Positions 1-7,326 of a stretch of DNA of 64,000 bases are shown piece after piece. The first letter of the stretch is position 1. Each line of letters begins with the position of its first letter. Made by a program: the position numbers and the translations under genes. Source of the stretch: Streptomyces macrolidinus (lineage in GTDB: Bacteria; Actinomycetota; Actinomycetes; Streptomycetales; Streptomycetaceae). The DNA lies in NCBI RefSeq assembly GCF_023887685.1, contig NZ_JAMWMR010000014.1, forward strand, positions 1 to 64,000, in the 5' to 3' direction. The notes beneath the pieces are model-generated. The model was not told the DNA's origin. It saw only the letters and a program-made list of their open reading frames with translations, and made no database searches.

Positions 1-154
1 ACCCCACAGCTGGCACAGCTGAGCTCAAACTCCCAACGGCACCGTCCGCACTGCCCGCGGCGGCAGCCGTGGCCAGGGCGACGCCTGCAGCCAGCGTCGA
101 GGCATCGCCCGTAACGCCCACAGCGCACATAATGCGCGTGCATAGAGCCGCAGG
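1..154. other. window edge with no confident gene
   Basis: On the minus strand two overlapping frames stay open to the window edge. One starts at ATG 130 and is alanine-rich; the other starts at ATG 143 and is cysteine-rich, with eight Cys in 47 codons. Neither has a ribosome-binding site, and both have weaker third-position G/C than neighbouring genes. A short gene just downstream of the methyltransferase is possible but cannot be decided from this fragment. Confidence 0.3.
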
Positions 155-1483
155 TCAGGAGCCCTTTGCGGCCGGTTCAAGGATCGCGACGCACTCCACA
201 TGATGCGTCATCGGAAACAGATCGAACGCCCGCAGCATCCGCACCCGGTACCCGCCCTCCCGGAAGTACCCGAGGTCGCGGGACAAGGCTGCCGGGTCGC
301 AGGCCACGTAGGCGATGCGGCGGGCGGACAGGGACGTCAGGTGGGTCACCGTGGTGCGGCCCGCGCCCGCGCGGGGCGGGTCCAGGACGATCAGGTCGAC
401 CTCTGTGATGCCCGTGCGCGGGAGGACCGATTCGACCTTGCCCTGTTCGATACGGACGCGGTCGAAGTCGGCCAGGTTGTGCCGGGCGTCCTCCACCGCG
501 CGCTTGCCCGACTCGATACCGAGCACCGCGCCCTGGTCGCCGACCCGGTCGGCGAGCGCGCCCGCGAAGAGGCCGACGCCGCAGTACAGGTCCAGCGCCA
601 TGTCGCCCTTGCGCGGCAGCAGTCCCTGCATCACCGCCGTCACCAGCGTGTCCGCCGCCTTCGGGTGGACCTGCCAGAAGCCGCCGCCCCCGACGCGGTA
701 CGTACGGCCGTCGGCGCGTTCGCGGACGAACGGGCGGCCGTGGACGCGGTGGACGCCGCCGGACTTCTCGTCCACCCGCAGCACCGACACCGGGCGGTCC
801 AGCTCCACCAGGGGCAGCCGCGCGCCCGGCTCGGGCGTCAGGATGACCTGGCGGTCCTGCGAACCCGTCGCCGCGATCGCCTCGACGCAGTCCATGCCCG
901 CCCAGTCACGCTTCTCGATGCCCAGCTCGCTGACACCCTCCGCGGCGATCATGCAGTGGTCGACCGGCTCCACCTCGTGCGAGCGGTGCCGCCGCAGCCC
1001 CGCGCGTCCGGAGGCGTCCACCGCGTACTGCACGCGCGTACGCCACTTCGGTACCTCGCCCGCCGGGAGCTTGTCGCCCTCGGCCGGGACCACCGTGCCG
1101 TCCCAGCCCGCCTCCTCGGGCGTGAGGCCCGCGAGCCGCCGCAGTTGCTCGGCGATCACCTCGCCCTTCAGTCGCCGCTGGGCACCCGGCTTGGCGTGCT
1201 GCCAGTCACAGCCGCCGCAGCGGCCCGGACCGGCGTACGGGCAGGGGGCGTCGATACGGTCCTTCGAGGCCTCCAGCACCCGCACCGCGTCCGCGCGAAG
1301 GAAGCGGGCTCCCTCCTCGCCCTCCGTCACCCGGGCCACGACGCGCTCGCCGGGCAGCGTGTGCCGGACGAAGAGGACCTGGCCCTCGTCGGTCCGGGCG
1401 ATGCAGTGACCACCGTGGGCGACGGGGCCGATCTCGACCTCGTACTCCTCCCCCACCAGCGACTTCTTCGGTTCTGCCTGCAT
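155..1483 (-). CDS. class I SAM-dependent RNA methyltransferase with TRAM domain (RlmD/TrmA family)
   Basis: A 442-residue RNA uracil-5-methyltransferase-like enzyme. An N-terminal TRAM RNA-binding domain lies at about 8-65. Fe-S cluster cysteines follow in CPYAGPGRCGGCDW near 80-92, with a further Cys in DHCM. The SAM-binding motif is LDLYCGVGLF near 300, and the catalytic motif VACDPAALSRD near 395 carries the nucleophilic cysteine. The frame stays open 14 codons further upstream, but ATG 1483 starts MQAEPKKS after GGAG about 11 bases away and matches the family. Its partner is the KimA-like permease next door, as in the M. tuberculosis Rv2689c-Rv2690c order. The exact base modified in rRNA or tRNA cannot be told. 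Confidence 0.9.
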   Translation of the reverse strand: MQAEPKKSLVGEEYEVEIGPVAHGGHCIARTDEGQVLFVRHTLPGERVVARVTEGEEGARFLRADAVRVLEASKDRIDAPCPYAGPGRCGGCDWQHAKPGAQRRLKGEVIAEQLRRLAGLTPEEAGWDGTVVPAEGDKLPAGEVPKWRTRVQYAVDASGRAGLRRHRSHEVEPVDHCMIAAEGVSELGIEKRDWAGMDCVEAIAATGSQDRQVILTPEPGARLPLVELDRPVSVLRVDEKSGGVHRVHGRPFVRERADGRTYRVGGGGFWQVHPKAADTLVTAVMQGLLPRKGDMALDLYCGVGLFAGALADRVGDQGAVLGIESGKRAVEDARHNLADFDRVRIEQGKVESVLPRTGITEVDLIVLDPPRAGAGRTTVTHLTSLSARRIAYVACDPAALSRDLGYFREGGYRVRMLRAFDLFPMTHHVECVAILEPAAKGS

Positions 1484-1557
1484 GGCGGGGTAACTCCACA
1501 ACATCGAGAGGGAACGGCTGGACAACAGCCCACCAGTCTACGTGCTCCCCGCACGCG

Positions 1558-3606
1558 TCAGTTCCCGGCGCTGGGCTCCTTCGCCCGCGGCTCGGCCGGT
1601 CCGCGGCGCACCGCACCCGGCGCGTTCCAGTCCTGCCGCCTGCGGGCCCGGTCCCTCGCCGCCTCGGAGGACTGGAGCTGGTAGGGCACCGAGGTCACCA
1701 TCACACCGGGGGTGAACAGGAGCCGCCCCTTGAGGCGCAGCGCGCTCTGGTTGTGCAGCAGATGCTCGTACCAGTGCCCCACCACGTACTCGGGGATGAT
1801 CACGGACACGGCGTCGCGCGGCGACTCCCGGCGCAGGCTCTTGACGTACTCGATCACGGGCCGGGTGACCTCGCGGTACGGGGAGTCGAGGACCTTCAGC
1901 GGGACATCGATGCCGCGCCGCTCCCACTCGTCCTTGAGTGCCTTGGTCTCCGCCGGGTCGACGTTGACGCTGAGGGCCTCCAGGGTGTCCGACCGCAGCA
2001 GCTTGGCGTAGGCCAGGGCGCGCAGCGTGGGGCGGTGGATCTTGGAGATGAGCAGTACGGAGTGGACGCGTGAGGGGCGCACGCTGTCGTCGCTCGGCAC
2101 CTCGGGGGCGGCGAGTTCGTCGGCCACGCGGTCGTAGTGCCGACGGATCGCGGTCATCGTCGCGTAGAAGATGCACATGCCGAGCAGGGCGACCCAGGCG
2201 CCGTGCGTGAACTTCGTGATGAGGACGACGACCAGGACCGTGCCGGTGAGGAAGGCGCCGAAGGTGTTGATGGCGCGCGAGCGCGTCATGTGGCGGCGCT
2301 TCGCCGGGTCCTTCTCGACGGCCAGGTGGCGGTTCCAGTGCTTGACCATGCCGATCTGGCTGAGCGTGAAGGACACGAACACGCCGACGATGTAGAGCTG
2401 GATCAGCCGGGTCGAGTCGGCGCCGTAGACCACGGTCAGCAGGACGGCCGCGCCCGCGAGCAGCACGATGCCGTTGGAGAAGGCGAGGCGGTCGCCGCGG
2501 GTGTGCAGTTGGCGGGGCAGATAGCGGTCCTGGGCCAAGATCGAGCCGAGCACCGGGAAGCCGTTGTAGGCGGTGTTGGCGGCGAGGAAGAGGACCAGCG
2601 CCGTCGCCGCGGCCAGGATGACGAACAGGAAGCTGCCCTTGCCGAAGACGGCCTCGGCGACCTGCGAGATCACCGGGTTCTGCACATAGTCCGAACCGAC
2701 CGGGACGCCGTTGTGCAGCAGGTTGGTGGCCGGGTTGTCGGACATCCGGACCTTGGTCGTCATGGCCAGCGTGATGATTCCGCAGAACATCGTCACGGCC
2801 AGCAGACCGATCATCGCCAGCGTGCTCGCCGCGTTCTTCGACTTGGGCTTGCGGAAGGCGGGGACGCCGTTGGAGATCGCCTCGACACCGGTGAGCGCGG
2901 CGCAGCCGGAGGAGAAGGCGCGCAGCAGCAGGAAGACGAGAGCGAAACCGGCGAGTCCCTGGTGTTCGGCCTTGATGTGGAAATCGGCCGTCGGTGCGCG
3001 CATGGTGTCACCGAGGACAAGTCCGCGGAAGGCGCCCCAGGCGATCATGACGAAGACGCCGGTGACGAACACATACGTGGGGATCGCGAAGAGCGTGCCC
3101 GACTCCTTCACGCCGCGCAGGTTCATCAGCGTCAGCAGCACGATGACGGCGACCGCGCAGAGCACCTTGTGCTGGACGACGAAGGGGACCGCGGAGCCGA
3201 GGTTCTCGATGCCCGAGGAGATCGACACGGCGACCGTGAGGACGTAGTCGACGAGAAGCGCGCTGGCGACGGTCAGGCCCGCCCTGGGGCCGAGGTTGGT
3301 GGTCGCCACCTCGTAGTCGCCGCCGCCGCTCGGGTAGGCGTGCACGTTCTGCCGGTAGGAGGCGACCACGGTCAGCATCAGCACGGCGACAGCGACCGCT
3401 ATCCAGGGGCTGAAGTGGTACGCCGACACACCCGCGATGGACAGGACCAGCAGGACCTCGCCGGGCGCGTACGCCACGGAGGACAGCGAGTCGGAAGCGA
3501 AGACGGGAAGTGCGATGCGCTTCGGCAGGAGCGTTTCGCCCAGCCGGTCACTGCGCAAGGCGCGCCCGATCAGGATGCGCTTGGGCACGTCGGTCAGTTT
3601 GGACAC
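1558..3606 (-). CDS. KimA-like APC-superfamily potassium/proton symporter
   Basis: A 682-residue membrane permease with about 12 transmembrane helices followed by a soluble tail of about 170 residues. Several blocks closely resemble Bacillus subtilis KimA, the high-affinity K+ importer: SYRQNVHAYPSGGG, LLVDYVLTVAVSIS, SSGCAALTGVEAISN, LAANTAYNGFP, RGDRLAFSNGI and, in the tail, LLHNQSALRL. I therefore favour potassium uptake over amino acid transport, though databases often call it an amino acid permease. The GTG at 3606 (MSKLTDVPKR) is chosen because the family starts there; the upstream extension reads as non-coding. No good ribosome-binding site is seen, so a leaderless or weakly translated mRNA is possible. 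It is divergent from a small membrane peptide and the two RCK genes. Confidence 0.85.
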   Translation of the reverse strand: MSKLTDVPKRILIGRALRSDRLGETLLPKRIALPVFASDSLSSVAYAPGEVLLVLSIAGVSAYHFSPWIAVAVAVLMLTVVASYRQNVHAYPSGGGDYEVATTNLGPRAGLTVASALLVDYVLTVAVSISSGIENLGSAVPFVVQHKVLCAVAVIVLLTLMNLRGVKESGTLFAIPTYVFVTGVFVMIAWGAFRGLVLGDTMRAPTADFHIKAEHQGLAGFALVFLLLRAFSSGCAALTGVEAISNGVPAFRKPKSKNAASTLAMIGLLAVTMFCGIITLAMTTKVRMSDNPATNLLHNGVPVGSDYVQNPVISQVAEAVFGKGSFLFVILAAATALVLFLAANTAYNGFPVLGSILAQDRYLPRQLHTRGDRLAFSNGIVLLAGAAVLLTVVYGADSTRLIQLYIVGVFVSFTLSQIGMVKHWNRHLAVEKDPAKRRHMTRSRAINTFGAFLTGTVLVVVLITKFTHGAWVALLGMCIFYATMTAIRRHYDRVADELAAPEVPSDDSVRPSRVHSVLLISKIHRPTLRALAYAKLLRSDTLEALSVNVDPAETKALKDEWERRGIDVPLKVLDSPYREVTRPVIEYVKSLRRESPRDAVSVIIPEYVVGHWYEHLLHNQSALRLKGRLLFTPGVMVTSVPYQLQSSEAARDRARRRQDWNAPGAVRRGPAEPRAKEPSAGN

Positions 3607-3789
3607 AAGAGAGGATCGTAAGGGTTCGAACTGGGGGCCGCCTCCCTCCTGACAGAGATCTGCCTCACGAGTGAATTTGCTGAGCAATCGGCTGCGGATT
3701 CCGCAGGTAAAGAGTTCGGCATGTCTATATGACGAAACCCCCATGACTTGCTTCCCGAACCCCCATATCTCGCGCTTCACGGAGGTTCC
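3607..3789. promoter_or_regulatory. divergent promoter region of the KimA-like gene
   Basis: This 183-base region separates the permease from the small membrane peptide. It holds an odd-centred dyad CTGCGGATTCCGCAG at 3692-3706, which could be an operator. Near 3725 there is an AT-rich TCTATATGA, usable as a -10 on either strand. A repeated ATGGGGGTT on the minus strand lies around 3735-3770. No full ydaO riboswitch signature is recognised, although B. subtilis kimA has one. Confidence 0.4.
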
Positions 3790-3885
3790 ATGCACATGAC
3801 CGCGGAACTCGTCGGTGCCGCCGTCGCACTCGTCGGCCTCGGAATCCTGACTCTTCTCGGTCTGCGCGGCATCAGCCGACGCTGA
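3790..3885 (+). CDS. predicted 31-residue single-span membrane peptide
   Basis: A short open frame, missed because of its size, with GGAGG at 3781-3785 just before it. Translation can start at ATG 3790 (MHMTAEL) or, with better spacing, at ATG 3796 (MTAEL). The peptide is MTAELVGAAVALVGLGILTL followed by LGLRGISRR: one hydrophobic helix of about 20 residues ending in a basic tail, so the C-terminus is probably cytoplasmic. Size and architecture recall KdpF-like or other transporter-associated mini-proteins, but the sequence is not one I recognise. It is divergent from the KimA-like transporter and precedes the RCK genes. A regulatory role in K+ transport is inference from position only. Confidence 0.6.
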   Translation: MHMTAELVGAAVALVGLGILTLLGLRGISRR

Positions 3886-4011
3886 CCACACCGGGCCGAG
3901 GGGGGTGCCCTACCCGGACCGGGCGTGTGTAGCTTGGGTAGCTTGGGCCGCGTCCGGAAGCCTCATCGGCGTCCGGACCCAGCCGTGACCACTGACACCG
4001 GAAGGACGGTC

Positions 4012-4683
4012 GTGCACATCGTCATCATGGGCTGCGGAAGAGTGGGTTCCGCTCTTGCCCAGACCCTGGAGCAACAGGGGCACACGGTCGCTGTGATCGA
4101 CCAGGACCCCACCGCCTTCCGGCGGCTGGGCTCCGGGTTCGGCGGCCGTCGTGTCACCGGAGTCGGCTTCGACCAGGACACCCTGCGCGAGGCGGGCATC
4201 GAGGAGGCCGGCGCGTTCGCCGCCGTCTCCAGCGGTGACAACTCCAACATCATCGCCGCCCGGGTGGCCCGCGAGATGTTCGGCGTCGAGAATGTCGCGG
4301 CGCGTATCTACGACCCCCGGCGCGCCGAGGTCTACCAGCGGCTCGGTATCCCGACCGTCGCGACGGTCCGCTGGACGGCGGACCAGATGCTGCGGCGGCT
4401 GCTGCCCTCCGGCGCCGAGCCGCTGTGGCGCGACCCCACCGGTGGCGTCCAGCTCGCCGAGGTGCACACCGCGCCGGAGTGGGTCGGCCACAAGGTCAGC
4501 AGGCTGCAGGAGCAGACGGGCGTCCGCGTGGCGTTCCTCACCCGGCTCGGCGAGGCCATACTGCCCAGCTCGCAGACGGTGTTGCAGGAAGGCGACCTGG
4601 TGCACGTGATGATGCGGACGGACGACATCGAGAAGGTCGAGGCGGCGTTCGCCGAGGGTCCTGAGCGGGAGGGCGGTCACTGA
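4012..4683 (+). CDS. ceoB: RCK potassium-transport regulatory protein (TrkA/CeoB-like)
   Basis: A 223-residue cytoplasmic RCK protein. The Rossmann nucleotide motif IMGCGRVGSALAQ near residues 4-16 begins the TrkA-N domain, which binds NAD(H) or ATP. A TrkA-C/RCK_C domain follows from about 135 to the end; in other bacteria this domain can bind c-di-AMP. GTG 4012 is chosen because GGAAGG lies six bases upstream and the Rossmann strand begins immediately; an earlier in-frame GTG at 3985 is less likely. The stop overlaps the next start by one base, so both RCK proteins are made together. No TrkH/KtrB channel is near; the KimA-like permease opposite is the probable partner. That pairing is inferred from conserved order. 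Confidence 0.85.
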   Translation: MHIVIMGCGRVGSALAQTLEQQGHTVAVIDQDPTAFRRLGSGFGGRRVTGVGFDQDTLREAGIEEAGAFAAVSSGDNSNIIAARVAREMFGVENVAARIYDPRRAEVYQRLGIPTVATVRWTADQMLRRLLPSGAEPLWRDPTGGVQLAEVHTAPEWVGHKVSRLQEQTGVRVAFLTRLGEAILPSSQTVLQEGDLVHVMMRTDDIEKVEAAFAEGPEREGGH

Positions 4684-5366
4684 TGAGGGTCGCCATCGCC
4701 GGTGCCGGTGCCGTGGGCCGCTCCATCGCGGGCGAGCTGCTGGAGAACGGGCACGAGGTCCTGCTGATCGACAAGGCGCCGACCGCGATCTCGGTCGAGC
4801 GCGTTCCCCAGGCGGAGTGGCTGCTGGCCGACGCCTGCGAGATCACGTCCCTGGACGAGGCGGCGTTGCAGCGCTGCAACGTCGTGATCGCCGCGACGGG
4901 CGACGACAAGGTGAACCTGGTCGTGTCGCTGCTGGCGAAGACGGAGTACGGGGTCCCGCGGGTCGTCGCCCGGGTCAACAACCCCAAGAACGAGTGGCTG
5001 TTCAACGAGGCGTGGGGCGTGGACGTGGCCGTCTCCACCCCGCGCCTGATGTCGGCCCTGGTGGAGGAGGCGGTGAGCGTGGGCGACCTGGTCCGCCTGC
5101 TCCGCTTCAGCCATGGCGACGCGAACCTGGTCGAGCTGACCCTGCCGCCCGAGTCGGCGCTGGCCGGTACGCAGGTCGGTGACGTGGAGTGGCCCGAGGA
5201 CACGTCCCTGGTGACGATCATCCGCGGCACGCGCGTGCTCACGCCTTCCCAGGAGGACTCCCTGGAGGCGGGCGACGAACTGCTGTTCGTGGCGGCCCAG
5301 GCACGGGAGGGACAGTTGGAGGACCTGCTGTCGGTACGCAGGGCGGAGACGGAGACGGCCGACTGA
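4683..5366 (+). CDS. ceoC: second RCK potassium-transport regulatory protein (TrkA/CeoC-like)
   Basis: A 227-residue paralogue of the preceding protein, translationally coupled through a TGATG overlap. It begins directly with the Rossmann motif IAGAGAVGRSIAGEL, keeps the acidic residue of the second strand (LLIDK), and ends in an RCK_C domain from about 140. Two different RCK subunits in tandem suggest a mixed ring rather than a homomer. The gene is followed by a very long bidirectional hairpin, so the operon ends here. The tandem arrangement matches CeoB-CeoC (Rv2691-Rv2692) of M. tuberculosis. Confidence 0.85.
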   Translation: MRVAIAGAGAVGRSIAGELLENGHEVLLIDKAPTAISVERVPQAEWLLADACEITSLDEAALQRCNVVIAATGDDKVNLVVSLLAKTEYGVPRVVARVNNPKNEWLFNEAWGVDVAVSTPRLMSALVEEAVSVGDLVRLLRFSHGDANLVELTLPPESALAGTQVGDVEWPEDTSLVTIIRGTRVLTPSQEDSLEAGDELLFVAAQAREGQLEDLLSVRRAETETAD

Positions 5367-5380
5367 CGGCGGTCGTACGT

Positions 5381-5438
5381 CGTACGTAGGCCGAAGGGGC
5401 ACCCGGAAGACTCCGGGTGCCCCTTCGGCTTACGTACG
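5381..5438. terminator. 27-bp bidirectional terminator hairpin
   Basis: The arms at 5381-5407 and 5412-5438 pair along their whole length with a single G-T, around a four-base loop AGAC. The hairpin sits between the converging ends of ceoC and the DUF3159 gene, with its right foot five bases from the latter's stop codon. There is no U-tract, as is usual in Streptomyces, so it probably terminates both transcripts. Confidence 0.85.
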
Positions 5439-5443
5439 TGCGG

Positions 5444-6163
5444 CTAGGCCTCGTGGCCCCTCGCGGCCTCCCTCTCCTTGGCCGCGGCCTCCTCGGCCTC
5501 CATCTCCGCGAACACGTCGATCGGCGCGGGCGCCTTCGCCAGGAACACCCAGGTGAGCCACACGGCCAGCAGGAACGGCGGGATCTTCAACGCGACCAGG
5601 ACCCAGCCCAGTTGCGTGGTGTCCGCCCACCAGTACAGCGGGAAGAGGACCACGCACTTGGCGAGCAGGATCAGCCCCCAGGCCCAACTGGCCTTCGCGT
5701 ACGCCTTCTTGCGGCCCGGATTGCGCGTACGCCAGGAGAGGTTCTCCTTGAAGACCGGGCCGAGGATCAGACCGATCAGCGGGACCCCGGCGAGTGTGGT
5801 GGCGATGTACGCCACGGCCAGGCCCAGCGTGTAGAGCATGCCCGGCAGATAGAAGTCCTTGGCCTTGCCGGTCATCATCGCGAAGACCACACCGAACGCC
5901 ACCCCGAACACACCGCTGAAGGCGTGCTTGAGGGTGTCCCGCATCACGAGGCGGACCGCGACCAGCAGCAGCGACACCGCGACCGCGGCCGTCGCCGACC
6001 AGTACAGGTTCTTGTTGATCGTGTAGATGGTGACGAACAGAAGGCCGGGCACCATGGTCTCGACCATGCCCCGGACCCCGCCGAACGCCTCGAAGAGCGC
6101 GGCCTCCGTCACCGCCCGCGAATCCTGCTGGGCGTCTTCGGTCGGCTTCTCGAGTGACGTCAC
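5444..6163 (-). CDS. DUF3159 integral membrane protein
   Basis: A 239-residue membrane protein of the actinobacterial DUF3159 family, with about six hydrophobic segments (for example PGLLFVTIYTINKNLYW and AATTLAGVPLIGLI-type stretches). An acidic and alanine-rich cytoplasmic tail EMEAEEAAAKEREAA ends it. The family has no agreed function. Its constant position beside the CeoBC genes and the OB-fold protein across actinobacteria suggests a housekeeping envelope role. It is separated from the upstream OB-fold gene by only three bases, so the two are co-transcribed. Confidence 0.8.
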   Translation of the reverse strand: MTSLEKPTEDAQQDSRAVTEAALFEAFGGVRGMVETMVPGLLFVTIYTINKNLYWSATAAVAVSLLLVAVRLVMRDTLKHAFSGVFGVAFGVVFAMMTGKAKDFYLPGMLYTLGLAVAYIATTLAGVPLIGLILGPVFKENLSWRTRNPGRKKAYAKASWAWGLILLAKCVVLFPLYWWADTTQLGWVLVALKIPPFLLAVWLTWVFLAKAPAPIDVFAEMEAEEAAAKEREAARGHEA

Positions 6164-6166
6164 CGG

Positions 6167-6565
6167 CTACTCCCGTCCGAGGGGTCTGAGTTCGTACTTC
6201 GGGTTGAACAGCACTCTGCGGCCCCGGCTCATCGCGATCCGGCCCGAAGCGATCAGCTTGCGGCCCGGTTCTATGCCGACGATGGAGCGTCTGCCGAGCC
6301 ACACCACGTCCAGCGCCGCCGAGCCGTCGAACAGTTCGGCCTCCAGGGCCGGGACCCCGGCCCGCGGGCGCAGCGTGACCGTGCGCAAGGTACCAGTAAC
6401 CGTGACGATCTGCCGGTCCTGGCAGTCGCCGATGCGCGTACAGCCCGCGGTCTCGGCGTCCTCCCGCAGCTCCTCGGACTCGAGGTCCTCCTGCGAGGAG
6501 GACAGCCGGTCGAACATGCGCCGGAAGCGGCCCGCCGGCCTTTCCGATCGAGGAACCTCACTCAT
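6167..6565 (-). CDS. OB-fold nucleic-acid-binding protein
   Basis: A 132-residue cytoplasmic protein. A charged N-terminal helix (FRRMFDRLSSSQEDLESEEL) precedes a single OB fold at about 45-130, with the strand pattern DRQIVTVTGTLRTVTLRP ... LEAELFDGSAALDVVWLGRR ... GRKLIASGRI. It resembles the anticodon-binding OB domain seen in the Rv2694c family of conserved actinobacterial proteins. No catalytic residues are seen, so a nucleic-acid-binding or adaptor role is likely. It is the first gene of a two-gene unit with DUF3159. Function is otherwise unknown. Confidence 0.75.
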   Translation of the reverse strand: MSEVPRSERPAGRFRRMFDRLSSSQEDLESEELREDAETAGCTRIGDCQDRQIVTVTGTLRTVTLRPRAGVPALEAELFDGSAALDVVWLGRRSIVGIEPGRKLIASGRIAMSRGRRVLFNPKYELRPLGRE

Positions 6566-6642
6566 ACCGAAAGCCTACCGGGGGGCACCGGCGCGGACGT
6601 AACCCGTGGTCGCGGTCACAGGCGGCCCCGGGACGCCCCGGC

Positions 6643-7326
6643 TCACTTCTCGAAGCGGTAGCCCATCCCCGGCTCCGTGATGAAGTGCCGCGGATGCGAC
6701 GGGTCCGCCTCCAGCTTGCGCCGGAGCTGGGCCATGTAGACCCGCAGGTAGTTCGTCTCCGTGCCGTACGACGGCCCCCACACCTCCTGGAGGAGCTGCT
6801 TCTGGCTGACCAGACGGCCCGCGTTGCGGACGAGGACCTCCAGCAGATGCCACTCCGTGGGGGTCAGGCGTATGTCCTTCCCGGCCCGGTTGGCCTTCTT
6901 CGCGACCAGGTCGACGGTGAACCCCTCCGCCTTGACCAGCACGTCGTCCGCGCCGCCCCCGGTCGGCTCGGCCCGGCGCACGGCGGCGCGCAGGCGGGCG
7001 AGCAGCTCGTCCATGCCGAAGGGCTTGGTGACGTAGTCGTCGGCGCCCGCGTCCAGTGCCTCGACCTTCTCGTCCGAGGAGTGGCGGGCGGACAGCACCA
7101 GGATCGGGACCCGGGTCCAGCCGCGCAGCCCCTTGATCACGTCGACGCCGTCCATGTCGGGCAGCCCGAGGTCGAGCACCACGACGTCGGGGTGGCGGGC
7201 GGCGGCGAGCCGGAGCGCGGTCGCGCCGTCGGACGCCGAGTCGACCTCGTACTTGCGCGCCTTCAGGTTGATCACGAGGGCGCGTACGATCTGCGGCTCG
7301 TCGTCGACCACGAGCACCCGAGTCAT
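6643..7326 (-). CDS. kdpE: KdpE response regulator, OmpR/PhoB type
   Basis: A 227-residue response regulator. The receiver domain (1-118) shows VVDDEPQ, the phospho-acceptor Asp in VVVLDLGLPDMDG and the conserved Lys in YVTKPF. The C-terminal winged helix (about 130-225) ends in SYGTETNYLRVYMAQLRRKL and GMGYRFE, typical of OmpR/PhoB regulators. It overlaps the kdpD stop by the ATGA arrangement and so is translationally coupled to its kinase. KdpE normally activates kdpFABC, but no kdpFABC genes occur within this window. The pair may act on a distant operon or on the neighbouring K+ genes. Confidence 0.92.
   Translation of the reverse strand: MTRVLVVDDEPQIVRALVINLKARKYEVDSASDGATALRLAAARHPDVVVLDLGLPDMDGVDVIKGLRGWTRVPILVLSARHSSDEKVEALDAGADDYVTKPFGMDELLARLRAAVRRAEPTGGGADDVLVKAEGFTVDLVAKKANRAGKDIRLTPTEWHLLEVLVRNAGRLVSQKQLLQEVWGPSYGTETNYLRVYMAQLRRKLEADPSHPRHFITEPGMGYRFEK

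Noticed and set aside
1..154. Cys-rich peptide gene at the left edge
   Set aside because: Eight Cys in 47 codons is striking, but no ribosome-binding site and a competing frame; kept only as uncertain edge.
200..1684. Long plus-strand ORF of 494 codons opposite the RNA methyltransferase
   Set aside because: Arg/Ala/Asp-rich mirror of a real gene with no start signal or family; typical antisense shadow in high-GC DNA.
3607..3789. ydaO riboswitch before the KimA-like gene
   Set aside because: The known kimA arrangement suggested it, but none of the ydaO sequence blocks is present in this 183-base region.
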